Below are positions 1 to 7,663 of a DNA stretch of 18,243 nucleotides, one piece after another. Below the pieces are notes generated by a model that saw only the letters and a list, made by a program, of their open reading frames with translations, was not told the DNA's origin and did no database searches. A program made the position numbers and the translations under genes. Position 1 is the stretch's first letter. Every line of letters starts with the position of its first letter. Origin of the DNA: Caldithrix sp. (GTDB taxonomy: Bacteria > KSB1 > UBA2214 > DYKH01); assembly GCA_020722685.1 (NCBI GenBank), contig DYKH01000103.1, forward strand, positions 1-18,243, given 5' to 3'.

Positions 1-250
1 TTCAAGCAGTAATTCGGACTTATCATTTAACCAGAAAAGTAAATCACACCCTTAAACACACAATGACGTTTATCCTTTAAAGAAATTAAACTCGGCTTTT
101 AAGAGAAACAAAAAATCACTCACACAGATAATCACCTGTTTAAGAACACATAATCCTGATTTCCCTTTTATTTTACTTTTACCCTATTAACCGAATAAAA
201 TTCACCCTTAAATAAAAACACTCATAAAAACATCCGGAAAACGGTTAACT

Positions 251-310
251 CTTTTTTTCCCTTTTTCTGTTTCTTCTTTTTTCTTCTTTTTCTTTTTATC
301 CTTTTTTTCT
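251..310. repeat. Polypyrimidine tract with 20-base mirror repeat
   Basis: The plus strand is almost entirely C and T here. Bases 270-289 form a perfect mirror repeat (reading the same in both directions along one strand), centred on the T run at 277-282. Mirror-symmetric homopurine/homopyrimidine tracts are the sequence class able to form intramolecular triplex (H-DNA). The biological role is unknown. Confidence 0.6.
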
Positions 311-355
311 GAGAAAAAGAGAAAGAGGATTCAGGGTGAGAGTCAGGGTTCCGTA

Positions 356-401
356 GGGGGGATATATAAGGGGGATTGTTAAGGGGGGAAGAGAAGGGGG
401 G
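356..401 (+). other. Phased G-run array, putative G-quadruplex
   Basis: Four runs of 5-6 G lie at 356-361, 370-374, 383-388 and 396-401, starting 14, 13 and 13 bases apart and separated by 8, 8 and 7 base purine/AT loops. This fits a four-run G-quadruplex with long loops on the plus strand. A further mirror-symmetric GA repeat, with three G at each side, lies at 408-424. The G runs are on the template strand for the leftward helicase transcript, so the expected structure is in DNA or in an opposite-strand RNA, not in the helicase mRNA. Confidence 0.5.
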
Positions 402-517
402 AAGGTAAGGGAGAGAGAGAGGGATAAAGGAGAAAGAGGAAAAACACTCTTAACTTCAGCTTGACAGAGGCGTGTGTAAAAAATTTACTTACCGTGTAAA
501 ATGAGTTTTTGCCCCTT

Positions 518-1855
518 TTAGAATGGTTCTTTTGTTCGCTCTGACCATGGCATGAACTTGAACCGCGCTCTGTCATAGTAACTCTCTAACACACGCGATT
601 CACCGTCCCTGTTCTTCGCTATCATCAGTAAAACCGGCTTGTCCTTCATCCCTTCTTCGTTCTCGTTGTGTATGAAAAGTACTATGTCACTGTCGTTCTC
701 TATCGCCCCACTCTCACGTAAACTCGATAGCTTCGGCCGCCCACCCGTCTTCTCTATGTCCCTGTTCAATTGCGACGCAGCTACTACCACAATACCATGA
801 TCGCCTACTATGTGCCTCAATACCCCACTCACATGCGCTACCTCTTGCTCCCGCGTCTCACACCTCTTCCCAGGTAACACTAGCTGCAAATAGTCTATCA
901 ACACTAACTTTATCCCGTTCCTCCGTACCATCCTCTCTATGTGCCCCCTTATCTCCATCACACTCATCCCACCACCCTCAAGAAAGTATATCTCTAGCCC
1001 CTTTAACTCTTCTTGCGCCTTCTGGTACGCTTCCAATTCCTCCTTTAACATGTTCCGCCGTAACGTGTTAAGCTTTACCCCGCTCATGTACGATAAAAAC
1101 CTCTGCCCATACTGCCGCGCCGACATCTCTAAACTTATCACTAGCACCCCAGTCCCACGCCGACTGCTCTCAACCGCTAGTTGCCCCAAAAATGTGCTCT
1201 TCCCACCACCAGTACGCGCCGCTACCGTCATAAGCTTTCGCCCTTCTAAATGCAGTACCCCATCCAATACATCCCAGCCTAACCCTATCTTTAATTCGTC
1301 TATCTTCGCCCACCCCGCTATCCCTTCAACAGCTTCTTCCGCCACCTCCCGAGCCGTCTTTATTAGTGACCCTTTCCGTTCCCCTTCAACTATCCCAAGT
1401 AACCGCGCAGCACTCTCACTCGCAACTGCAACCGGATCTTTGCTCCCTATCTCAGCCCTCATCCGCTCCGCTTCAGCCCATACCTGACGCTTCCGCCACC
1501 CCCGCATCACCGCCTCAGCATAATACCCAGCAGCCTCAGCCGAAGGTTGCTCCGCCGCCTTCGATATAAAATCAAGTAGCCCCCCAGACTCCGATTCGTA
1601 CCCCTTAGACTTTAACTTTAACCATAATGTCCCCTCCGTTACCGGCGCCCCCTCAGCCATTAACTCCATTATCCCGTTCCAACATACCTTCGCACTGTCT
1701 AAGTAAAAATATTCTTCCCCAGTCACCCCAGCCCCGTTGACCAGCTCCAACGCCCGCTCAGGCCCCGCCATCAACGCCCCTATTAACCCCCTCTCCGCAT
1801 CCACATACGCCCCATCAGGTAATACCGACGCTAATACTTTGTCCTGTTTGCTCAT
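518..1855 (-). CDS. dnaB: DnaB-type replicative DNA helicase
   Basis: This is a 445-residue DnaB-family hexameric helicase, which unwinds DNA 5' to 3' on the lagging-strand template at the phage fork. Residues 15-130 fit the helical DnaB N-terminal domain, starting with DAERGLIGALM at 19-29. The RecA-like domain follows: Walker A ARTGGGKST at 213-221, a catalytic glutamate in SLEMS around E243, Walker B LVLIDYLQL at 317-325, SQLNR at 361-365, LRESGAIENDSD at 379-390, and KNRDG at 414-418. Length is close to bacterial DnaB. An AAAGGA ribosome-binding site precedes the ATG at 1855. It is the last gene of the leftward operon, 27 bases after the nuclease gene. No helicase loader or primase is visible nearby. 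The family assignment is secure. Confidence 0.96.
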   Translation of the reverse strand: MSKQDKVLASVLPDGAYVDAERGLIGALMAGPERALELVNGAGVTGEEYFYLDSAKVCWNGIMELMAEGAPVTEGTLWLKLKSKGYESESGGLLDFISKAAEQPSAEAAGYYAEAVMRGWRKRQVWAEAERMRAEIGSKDPVAVASESAARLLGIVEGERKGSLIKTAREVAEEAVEGIAGWAKIDELKIGLGWDVLDGVLHLEGRKLMTVAARTGGGKSTFLGQLAVESSRRGTGVLVISLEMSARQYGQRFLSYMSGVKLNTLRRNMLKEELEAYQKAQEELKGLEIYFLEGGGMSVMEIRGHIERMVRRNGIKLVLIDYLQLVLPGKRCETREQEVAHVSGVLRHIVGDHGIVVVAASQLNRDIEKTGGRPKLSSLRESGAIENDSDIVLFIHNENEEGMKDKPVLLMIAKNRDGESRVLESYYDRARFKFMPWSERTKEPF

Positions 1856-1882
1856 AGTTCCTTTGCCCTTTCCCTTAAACTC

Positions 1883-2197
1883 CTACTCTAACCCAACTTC
1901 CTTGATTAAATCGTCAATTGAATTGATCACTAAATACCTCTGCCCTAACCTCTCTAGCTTCCGCTTCACTTCCTCCTGCTCAGGCCCCAGGCGCCCCCCA
2001 ATGCGCTTCACCTCCACCCATAACACTACCCCACCCCTACACGCTATCACAAAATCCGGTGCACCACGCCCAATCGTCGTCGGCCGATCAAACCTGCTCC
2101 TAATGTAATACCACCCCGCACGCCTACATAACTCAGCTACTTGCCTCTGTATCTCACTCTCCTTTATGCCCGCCCTAGACCGCTTAAAACCCCTCAT
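1883..2197 (-). CDS. VRR-NUC domain nuclease
   Basis: This 104-residue protein is a stand-alone VRR-NUC nuclease of the PD-(D/E)XK superfamily. The core is visible as GRGAPDFVIA (43-52, D48), VLWVEVKR (58-65, E62 and K64) and GPEQ (71-74, Q74), with an N-terminal helix carrying ESEIQRQV at 13-20. These positions match the metal-binding and catalytic residues of the family. Stand-alone phage members are small endonucleases thought to act on branched DNA in replication or recombination. The gene starts inside the stop codon of the upstream zinc-ribbon gene (ATGA at 2197-2194) and has a strong GGAGGGAG ribosome-binding site just upstream. Co-transcription with the helicase supports a role in replication; cleavage of Holliday-type junctions is inference. 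Confidence 0.9.
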   Translation of the reverse strand: MRGFKRSRAGIKESEIQRQVAELCRRAGWYYIRSRFDRPTTIGRGAPDFVIACRGGVVLWVEVKRIGGRLGPEQEEVKRKLERLGQRYLVINSIDDLIKEVGLE

Positions 2198-2481
2198 TTG
2201 ATCTCCCTCCTGTCATACCACGGCTCGTCCTTCAGTTGCAGACCCAGTAACTCCTCCATCCAATACGAAATCGTGTTCTTTCGCTTCGCTCCTTCCTTGA
2301 GCTTTAGCCGCATCCGCTCCCGCGCCTTTACCAAACATACCGCACACCGATACGTCCCCAGCCCACCCTTGTCACGCCCACATATCGCACATCGCCCAGC
2401 CGCCTTTAACCGCGCTTGATATAACCGCACTCGCGCCGCATGCCGCGCCCGCTCCAGCTGTTTGTCTTTCTCAGTCGCCAT
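2194..2481 (-). CDS. Small zinc-ribbon protein, unknown function
   Basis: This is a 95-residue basic protein with two cysteine pairs, CAIC (31-34) and CAVC (46-49), 11 residues apart. They lie between Arg/Lys-rich helices (RARHAARVRLYQARLK before, KARERMRLKLK after). The pattern predicts one bound zinc and probable nucleic-acid contact. Similar small proteins are frequent in phage replication modules, but I do not recognise a named family. It is the first gene of the leftward operon; an AAAGGA ribosome-binding site lies 8 bases before the ATG at 2481, and the gene ends in a 4-base ATGA overlap with the nuclease. An HNH nuclease was considered, but no His-Asn-His core follows the cysteines. 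Confidence 0.8.
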   Translation of the reverse strand: MATEKDKQLERARHAARVRLYQARLKAAGRCAICGRDKGGLGTYRCAVCLVKARERMRLKLKEGAKRKNTISYWMEELLGLQLKDEPWYDRREIK

Positions 2482-2497
2482 TCCAAATGTCCTTTAC

Positions 2498-2524
2498 CTC
2501 ATACCCACTATTGGCTAATGTCAA
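2498..2524 (-). promoter_or_regulatory. Candidate promoter of the leftward replication operon
   Basis: On the minus strand there is a consensus -35 TTGACA (2524-2519) and a possible -10 TATGAG (2503-2498), with a short 15-base spacer. The box lies just upstream of the first replication gene (ATG at 2481). The -35 match is exact; the -10 is 4 of 6 and the spacer is non-ideal. Confidence 0.45.
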
Positions 2525-2546
2525 TAAAAAAATTAAAAAATTTCAC

Positions 2547-2576
2547 TTGACAATCCATACGCCCTCGCTCTATTTC
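2547..2576 (+). promoter_or_regulatory. Candidate promoter of the rightward late operon
   Basis: A consensus -35 TTGACA at 2547-2552 is followed after 18 bases by a weak -10, TATTTC at 2571-2576. It is the mirror partner of the leftward -35 box, with an A/T tract (2523-2543) between them. Initiation about 7 bases after the -10 would give a leader of only a few bases before the terminase ATG at 2587, which has no ribosome-binding site. A late, phage-specific sigma factor could recognise something different. Confidence 0.4.
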
Positions 2577-2586
2577 TACTGCAGCT

Positions 2587-4449
2587 ATGGCCGTTAAGCC
2601 AAAAAAACCAGCACTAACCAAAAAAGTTGCCCCCGTTCAACGCTCGGCTTCTAGATCACTAAAGCCACAGAAACATAAAGAGCTCACCCTCTACCACGTC
2701 CATTGGAATACTCATGACCCCGCTATTGTCGAAGCCTATATCTACCACCACGGCGGGTATGTCACCGTTAATGGAGTAAAAATCGGTAAAGGCCCAGTTT
2801 ACCATTTTAATCAGCTAATTAAGTTACTCATGCCATGGTTCCAGTTCAATAAATGGAACCAAATTATCGTCGATGCTTGGCCGCTCTATGATACAATCGC
2901 TGTCCTCGGCCCCGCTTCAAGCGGCAAAACTTACGCCGCCGCCGCTTGCGCTTATGCCGAGTTCTTCGCCCACCCACAAGGCACTAGCATCCTCTGCTCT
3001 TCTATCACCCTACAGGGCCTCCGCCTCCGCGTCTGGGGCGCTCTGGTAGATATCATATCCCGCGTCCAACAAATTAGACCCGATGCACCAGGTTATATCG
3101 TCGATTCTGACCTCCGCATCTTCCCTTCCCAGCCGTCTGCCTCAGAACTTAAAAACCCTAAAGACGCTATCATCGGCCTCGCATGCAAAATCGGCGATGA
3201 ATGGGTCGGTATCTCGTCCTTCGTCGGCCTCCATAACGAACGCGTTTTCGGCATCTTCGATGAAGCTAGCCTCATGCCACGCTCCTTCTGGGACGCCACC
3301 GCTAACTTGCGTAAATCCCCTAAAACAAAATTCGTCGCCATCGGTAACCCAAAAGACCCCAATGACGCCCTCGGCGTTATCGCTGAACCACACCGCGATA
3401 TCGGCGGTTGGGAAGCTGCCCCTACCCCCAACCAAACTTGTACCTGGAAAGCCATCGGCACAAACGCTATCACTATCCAGCTCTACGGCCTCGATGGCCC
3501 TAACTTCGGCCCCGAAGGCGTCAAGTTCCCTTACCTCATCACCCCTTCCCAAGTCCAAGAAGATAAACTCCGCTACGGAGAAGATTCATGGCAATTCCAA
3601 ATGATGGACTTGGGCGTTATGCCTAAAGGCGTCGGCTCACGCCGCGTCATCACCCGCCAACTCTGCGAACGCGGTAACGCTTTCGCTGAACCTGTCTGGC
3701 ACCCAGATTCTCAATTCCAACATTTTATCGGCCTTGACCCGTCTTTCTCACCCGAAGACGGCGATCGCACCGCACTGGTCAAAATCACAACCGGTATCGA
3801 CGTCCATCATAACCCAATAGTCGCTGTCTCTGATGGACCTATCATCATCCAGGTCAGCGCCTCTAAAACTGATGCCAACGGTAAACCTCTCACCACCGAA
3901 GATCAAATCGCAATGTTCGTTAAAGATTACGCCGCACAACACGCTATACCACCATCTCATATGGGTTTCGATTCAACCGGCCACGGAGCATTAGCCGTCG
4001 CCCTGGCTAAACATTGGTCGCCGTTGATTCATGCCGTCGAGTTCGGCGGTAAAGCCCCAGACCGCAAGGCTACAACCGGCCAGGATAAAACTGAACGCGA
4101 CCTGTACGGTAAAATGGTCTCCGCATTGTGGTTCGCTGCACGTAACGCCATCGCAGCTGGACAGGTCCGTAACCTCCCCACCGCAGTCTTCGAGGAAGGC
4201 GCTATGCGCGAGTTCCTCATAACTAAAGATGGTAAGGAAGATGTCGAACCTAAATTGGCCACACGCCGCCGCCTCGGTAAATCCCCCGACCTGTTCGATG
4301 CGTTCGCCATCGCAATCGAAGTAGCACGCAGAAATGGCTTCCAAATAGCTGGCCCAGCCGGCCAGCCTAAACCAATTCTTAAAGTTAATTGGCTCGAACA
4401 AGTGCGTAAAAAGTTCATCCAAACAATCCGTAACTACTCCTTACAGTAA
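2587..4449 (+). CDS. terL: Terminase large subunit (TerL)
   Basis: This 620-residue protein is the ATPase/nuclease motor that packages DNA through the portal. A Lys-rich tail (1-32) precedes the ATPase domain: Walker A GPASSGKT at 108-115, Walker B VFGIFDEAS at 220-228 with the catalytic D225-E226, and a coupling motif AIGNP at 251-255. The RNase H-like nuclease follows, with metal-binding acidic residues in FIGLDPSF (D384), EDGDRT (D391, D393), GFDSTG (D462) and SPDLFDAF (D568, D571). Both domains appear intact and the length is normal. It is the first gene of the plus-strand operon. No Shine-Dalgarno sequence precedes the ATG, so the transcript may be leaderless. No small terminase gene is seen in the window; it may lie outside or be unrecognisable. 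Confidence 0.95.
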   Translation: MAVKPKKPALTKKVAPVQRSASRSLKPQKHKELTLYHVHWNTHDPAIVEAYIYHHGGYVTVNGVKIGKGPVYHFNQLIKLLMPWFQFNKWNQIIVDAWPLYDTIAVLGPASSGKTYAAAACAYAEFFAHPQGTSILCSSITLQGLRLRVWGALVDIISRVQQIRPDAPGYIVDSDLRIFPSQPSASELKNPKDAIIGLACKIGDEWVGISSFVGLHNERVFGIFDEASLMPRSFWDATANLRKSPKTKFVAIGNPKDPNDALGVIAEPHRDIGGWEAAPTPNQTCTWKAIGTNAITIQLYGLDGPNFGPEGVKFPYLITPSQVQEDKLRYGEDSWQFQMMDLGVMPKGVGSRRVITRQLCERGNAFAEPVWHPDSQFQHFIGLDPSFSPEDGDRTALVKITTGIDVHHNPIVAVSDGPIIIQVSASKTDANGKPLTTEDQIAMFVKDYAAQHAIPPSHMGFDSTGHGALAVALAKHWSPLIHAVEFGGKAPDRKATTGQDKTERDLYGKMVSALWFAARNAIAAGQVRNLPTAVFEEGAMREFLITKDGKEDVEPKLATRRRLGKSPDLFDAFAIAIEVARRNGFQIAGPAGQPKPILKVNWLEQVRKKFIQTIRNYSLQ

Positions 4450-4450
4450 T

Positions 4451-4789
4451 ATGCTCAATGACCCGTTCCCAGACCCAATATCATTGGCCTTCCCACGAGG
4501 CGGCCCGTGGACCTACGTCGACCCCGAAACTGGCGCAAAATTCCAAGGCCAAAACTTCTGGATCGTCGCACGCCAAATATGGTTGTACCGCAAAATCAAC
4601 CGTAAACCTAACCCGTCATATGAACAGGCCCAAATGGATTTGCTTGTCGCTAAACGCAAACAGCTAGGCCTTAAAACCGAAATTCAATCGCTCCCACAAC
4701 AGCCCCCACCACAACCCACTAGCCCAGTAACACAGTGGATCAGAAAAGTTTCACCTAAACAAGGCTGTAAAACCTGTGGTAAACATTAA
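4451..4789 (+). CDS. Small hypothetical phage protein with C-terminal CxxC
   Basis: This is a 112-residue protein of unknown function. Residues 18-50 read as a compact conserved-looking segment (GPWTYVDPETG, then FWIVARQIWLYRKIN); then come a Gln/Pro-rich linker (79-94) and a C-terminal CKTC pair (106-109). From memory, proteins with the W-x-x-VDPxTG segment recur beside phage terminase and zinc-ribbon genes, but no activity is known to me. It starts one base after the terL stop and overlaps the next gene by 14 bases, so it is co-transcribed and probably translationally coupled. No Shine-Dalgarno sequence is seen. Confidence 0.75.
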   Translation: MLNDPFPDPISLAFPRGGPWTYVDPETGAKFQGQNFWIVARQIWLYRKINRKPNPSYEQAQMDLLVAKRKQLGLKTEIQSLPQQPPPQPTSPVTQWIRKVSPKQGCKTCGKH

Positions 4790-5135
4790 CGGACCAATCG
4801 CTGTCATTGAGTTCCTTGGCCCAACTGGTAAACCCGTCCCAAAACAGTTGGCCCAGTCCCGCGCAGCTGTCTGTTCCCGCTGCCCATTTAATGTTCCACC
4901 CCACTCTCTACAAGAGAAGCTCTCTACCCTAATCTTGAAAGCCGCTTTCGCTATCTTTAAACTCAAAACACATACGCATATTAAAATTGAAACAGAACCT
5001 AAACTCGGTATCTGCAAAGTCTGTGGTTGCTTCCTCCCACTTAAGATTTTCGTTCCACTCGAGCATATCCTCAAGTTTACCCCTGATTCAACCCTCAACT
5101 GCCTTGCTCCAAATTGCTGGATTCTAAACGAATGA
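4776..5135 (+). CDS. Cysteine-rich putative zinc-binding protein
   Basis: This 119-residue protein contains seven cysteines placed as metal-binding pairs: CSRC (33-36), CKVCGC (80-85), then C109 and C114. A hydrophobic helical segment (52-63) and a Lys/Pro-rich stretch (PLKIFVPLEHI, 88-98) separate them. The arrangement suggests two zinc-ribbon halves. The order CxxCPxN ... CxxCGCxxPLK is one I associate with small phage proteins encoded next to glycosyltransferases, but its function is unknown. The start is GTG at 4776, since no ATG is available upstream of the conserved part; an AAGG lies about 11 bases before it. Its stop overlaps the next start as ATGA at 5132-5135. Confidence 0.75.
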   Translation: MVNINGPIAVIEFLGPTGKPVPKQLAQSRAAVCSRCPFNVPPHSLQEKLSTLILKAAFAIFKLKTHTHIKIETEPKLGICKVCGCFLPLKIFVPLEHILKFTPDSTLNCLAPNCWILNE

Positions 5136-7663
5136 AAGAAATGATCGTTACACTCCCGGTCTGCAGCGCCGATTTCAAAAATGCATGTTCATTGCTCAGC
5201 CGACATGTCCTCATCGGCGCACCTAAAATACCGCGGCTTGTCCTGCTGCCCGATGACCTCTCACCACAACAGCTCAAGTTCATCCATGGCCTGGCTTCAG
5301 CTGCGTCAGTTGAATTCACCACCGCTAACCAGCTCAAAACACAGTTCCTAAAAACTTGGCCAGTCGGCCCTAACATCGCTTTCCTGTCAGCCGTCCAGGC
5401 CGCCATGACAATAGAAGCTGATTGCTGGCTTTTCCTCGAACCCGATTGCGTCATAGTTAAACCCGATTGGTACCAGCAACTCTTCGAAGCGTACCAGCAT
5501 GCACGTAAACCTTTCCTAGGGACACTCGTGCCAGCTAACCCGCCTTTGCCAAAATTGTGCATGAACGGCGTCGCTGTCTATAAAAATCCGTTCCCGGATG
5601 ACCTCGTCAACGCTATCCAACACGATATTACTAAGCCCTTTGACGTCGTCATTTCAACACTCGCCCCAAACGATATCGCTGATACACCTCTCATCCAGTT
5701 CGCATTGGCTAAAGACCGTAAACAGGTCGTTTGGTATTCTGCTAACCAGGTCCGTAAAGGGGCCGTCATCGTCCATGGAGATAAAACCGGCGCTTTGCCT
5801 AAAATCCTCTTTGAAAGTGAAAAAAAATTCCGCCAGAAAAGCGTTAACGTCCTTAATTACAAGCCGCAATTCGGACTCAGCGGCAGCCTCGTTTGGCGCG
5901 GCCCAGACGTCGGCGTTGATCCTGTGTTCTGGCACTCAGGCGACCTCGGCGATATTGTCGCCTTCCTCGCAATACTTAAAGCACTCGGTGGCGGACATAT
6001 AGTCCTCGGCCCATGGCAAAACCGCGAGCCATTCAAGACCCGTGAGCAAATGACAACTTTCCGGGCTAACTTCATTAAGCCTTTGCTCGAACTCCAACCT
6101 TACGTCAAAAGCGTCGAGTTCAGCGACACTATGCCCCCAGACGCAATTGATGTTAACCAGTTTAGACTCCTTATCTACGGTTCACAGTTCGATCAACATA
6201 TCGCTAATAGAATATCTACTTGGCCAGCTGAATTGCTTAATGTGCCTTCTTGGGTTGACTCTAAACCGTGGTTGTTCGTGGATAAAGTGCCAGACACACC
6301 ACCTGTCATCTTCTGCCGCACCGCACGTTACCGTGACCCGCAGTTCGATTGGCCGACAATAGTCGATAAATACCGCGATATAGCTGGGTTCGTCGGCACT
6401 AAAGCCGAATATAAAGATTTCACAAGAGAGTTCGGTGATGTCAAGTACGTCCCAATCACTAATGCACTTGACATGGCAAGACTTATCAATTCAGCTGAAC
6501 TGCTAGTCTCCAACCAGACTCTTGCGTTGATAATCGCAGTTGGTCTCCAAAAACCTGTCATCGTTGAGTACTGCTGGAAAAGCCCTAACAATCAATACAA
6601 TTACCCAGGGTTCCAATACGGATCTAAATGCATACTTCCCCACGTCATCCCCCCACCGAAAATCAATTGGCATGTCGTCCATGACTATAATAGCGGCCTC
6701 GGTAGATGGGCCTTCCAGTACGCTAAATTATTGCGTACGCCCAAACTTTACTGGTCGCCCACTAGAAAAGACATCAACCACGCTACTCACCCGTTCCAGA
6801 CCTTTACACCACCACAGTCGGCTAAACGCGTCTTGCTTGACGCGTTGCCAGAAGTAGCTAAACGTGTCGAGCCAGGTGACATCGTGTTGACCATCTGGGA
6901 AAGTGATAAAATCCCCAAAAAAGTCGTCGATAGCCTCAATAAAGCTTCGTGCGTTATCGTCCCGTCTAAGTTCTGTTACGACGTTTTTACTTCCTGCGGC
7001 GTCACTGTCCCAATACACGTTGCAACACTCGGTATCGACCCCGAAGTGTTTAACCCAATCAATCGCCCCGCACCTTCGACGCCTCTTAGGTTCGGATGCG
7101 CAACTAGATGGTCTGACCCCACACTTAAAAGAAAAAAAGTCCAGCTGCTCGTTGACGCTTTCCTTGAAGCTGTTCCTTCACCTGATACCGCTGTTCTTGA
7201 ACTAAAAGGTTACGGTGAATCGCCACCCCAAATCCCTGAAGATAATAGAATCAAACTCGTCACTAAGTTTTTTACTGATGACCAACTCGCAGATTGGTAC
7301 CGTTCACTTGACTTTTTCGTGAACATAGCTACTGGTGGTTGGGAACTTCATGTCCATGAAGCAATGGCCTGCGGCGCCGTCCCAATCGTTATGTACGTCG
7401 GCGGATTAACCGAATTTGTGGATTCAGGATGCGCAATCTTGGTCCCGCATGTGTCGGAAAAGGCTACTGACCTTTTCCTGAAAAATATCGGTAGCTGGTA
7501 CACCACAACAAAACCTAATTTGGTCCAGGCCATAAAAACTGCTATCGATATGCCTCCTAAAAAACGCGCTACAATGGCTGCCGCAGCCGTCGCTAACGCA
7601 AGCAGATTGACTTGGCAGAACGCCGCTGATTGGCTTGAACAAATAATAAAGGCTTACCTATGA
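5132..7663 (+). CDS. Three-module glycosyltransferase (GT-A, GT9-like, GT4)
   Basis: This 843-residue protein appears to carry three glycosyltransferase modules. Residues 4-235 look like a GT-A fold, with WLFLEPDC at about 99-106 in the place of a DxD motif. Residues about 260-505 resemble GT9 heptosyltransferases: FWHSGDLGDIVAF (267-279) and a second Rossmann half with VIFCRTARYRDPQFDW and LVSNQTLALIIAVGLQKPV. Residues about 510-843 resemble GT4: HVATLGIDPEVFNP (629-642), RFGCATRWSD and HEAMACGAVP (742-751). In the GT4 EX7E signature the second Glu (E743) is present but the first is replaced by Gly. I chose the ATG at 5132 because it forms an ATGA overlap with the preceding stop; a TTG six codons upstream is possible. 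The protein is probably cytoplasmic; donor and acceptor are unknown. Confidence 0.85.
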   Translation: MKEMIVTLPVCSADFKNACSLLSRHVLIGAPKIPRLVLLPDDLSPQQLKFIHGLASAASVEFTTANQLKTQFLKTWPVGPNIAFLSAVQAAMTIEADCWLFLEPDCVIVKPDWYQQLFEAYQHARKPFLGTLVPANPPLPKLCMNGVAVYKNPFPDDLVNAIQHDITKPFDVVISTLAPNDIADTPLIQFALAKDRKQVVWYSANQVRKGAVIVHGDKTGALPKILFESEKKFRQKSVNVLNYKPQFGLSGSLVWRGPDVGVDPVFWHSGDLGDIVAFLAILKALGGGHIVLGPWQNREPFKTREQMTTFRANFIKPLLELQPYVKSVEFSDTMPPDAIDVNQFRLLIYGSQFDQHIANRISTWPAELLNVPSWVDSKPWLFVDKVPDTPPVIFCRTARYRDPQFDWPTIVDKYRDIAGFVGTKAEYKDFTREFGDVKYVPITNALDMARLINSAELLVSNQTLALIIAVGLQKPVIVEYCWKSPNNQYNYPGFQYGSKCILPHVIPPPKINWHVVHDYNSGLGRWAFQYAKLLRTPKLYWSPTRKDINHATHPFQTFTPPQSAKRVLLDALPEVAKRVEPGDIVLTIWESDKIPKKVVDSLNKASCVIVPSKFCYDVFTSCGVTVPIHVATLGIDPEVFNPINRPAPSTPLRFGCATRWSDPTLKRKKVQLLVDAFLEAVPSPDTAVLELKGYGESPPQIPEDNRIKLVTKFFTDDQLADWYRSLDFFVNIATGGWELHVHEAMACGAVPIVMYVGGLTEFVDSGCAILVPHVSEKATDLFLKNIGSWYTTTKPNLVQAIKTAIDMPPKKRATMAAAAVANASRLTWQNAADWLEQIIKAYL

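Larger units (their letters stand above)
1..517. other. Gene-free intergenic region, candidate origin or regulatory region
   Basis: No convincing coding sequence is present in these 517 bases. Bases 1-250 are AT-rich and contain TTAA at 27, 52, 77, 86, 99, 140, 187, 208 and 245; the first three are exactly 25 bases apart, and the 10-mer CACCCTTAAA occurs at 48 and 203. Bases 251-310 are nearly all pyrimidine and 311-445 mostly purine, so the strand composition flips at about 310. The helicase gene ends on the minus strand at 518, so this region lies downstream of the replication operon. Phage origins often lie beside replication genes and are AT-rich with unusual strand composition, so an origin is a reasonable inference; no initiator-binding iteron set is clear enough to prove it. 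Confidence 0.5.

Noticed and set aside
1..250. Possible iteron or CRISPR-like array from repeated TTAA motifs
   Set aside because: Three motifs are exactly 25 bases apart (27, 52, 77) but flanking bases differ and later spacings are irregular; no identical repeat longer than 10 bases, so neither iterons nor CRISPR can be claimed.
476..488. GTAAA/TTTAC short inverted repeat as helicase terminator
   Set aside because: Only five A/T-rich pairs with a three-base loop and no U run in the leftward direction.
379..576. Minus-strand 65-codon frame overlapping the helicase 3' end
   Set aside because: Its C-terminal half is translation of the low-complexity purine tract (Leu/Pro/Ser runs) and it overlaps the secure helicase gene; no ribosome-binding site.
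939..1487. Plus-strand 182-codon frame
   Set aside because: Antisense shadow of the DnaB gene, Ser/Pro-rich with no domain.
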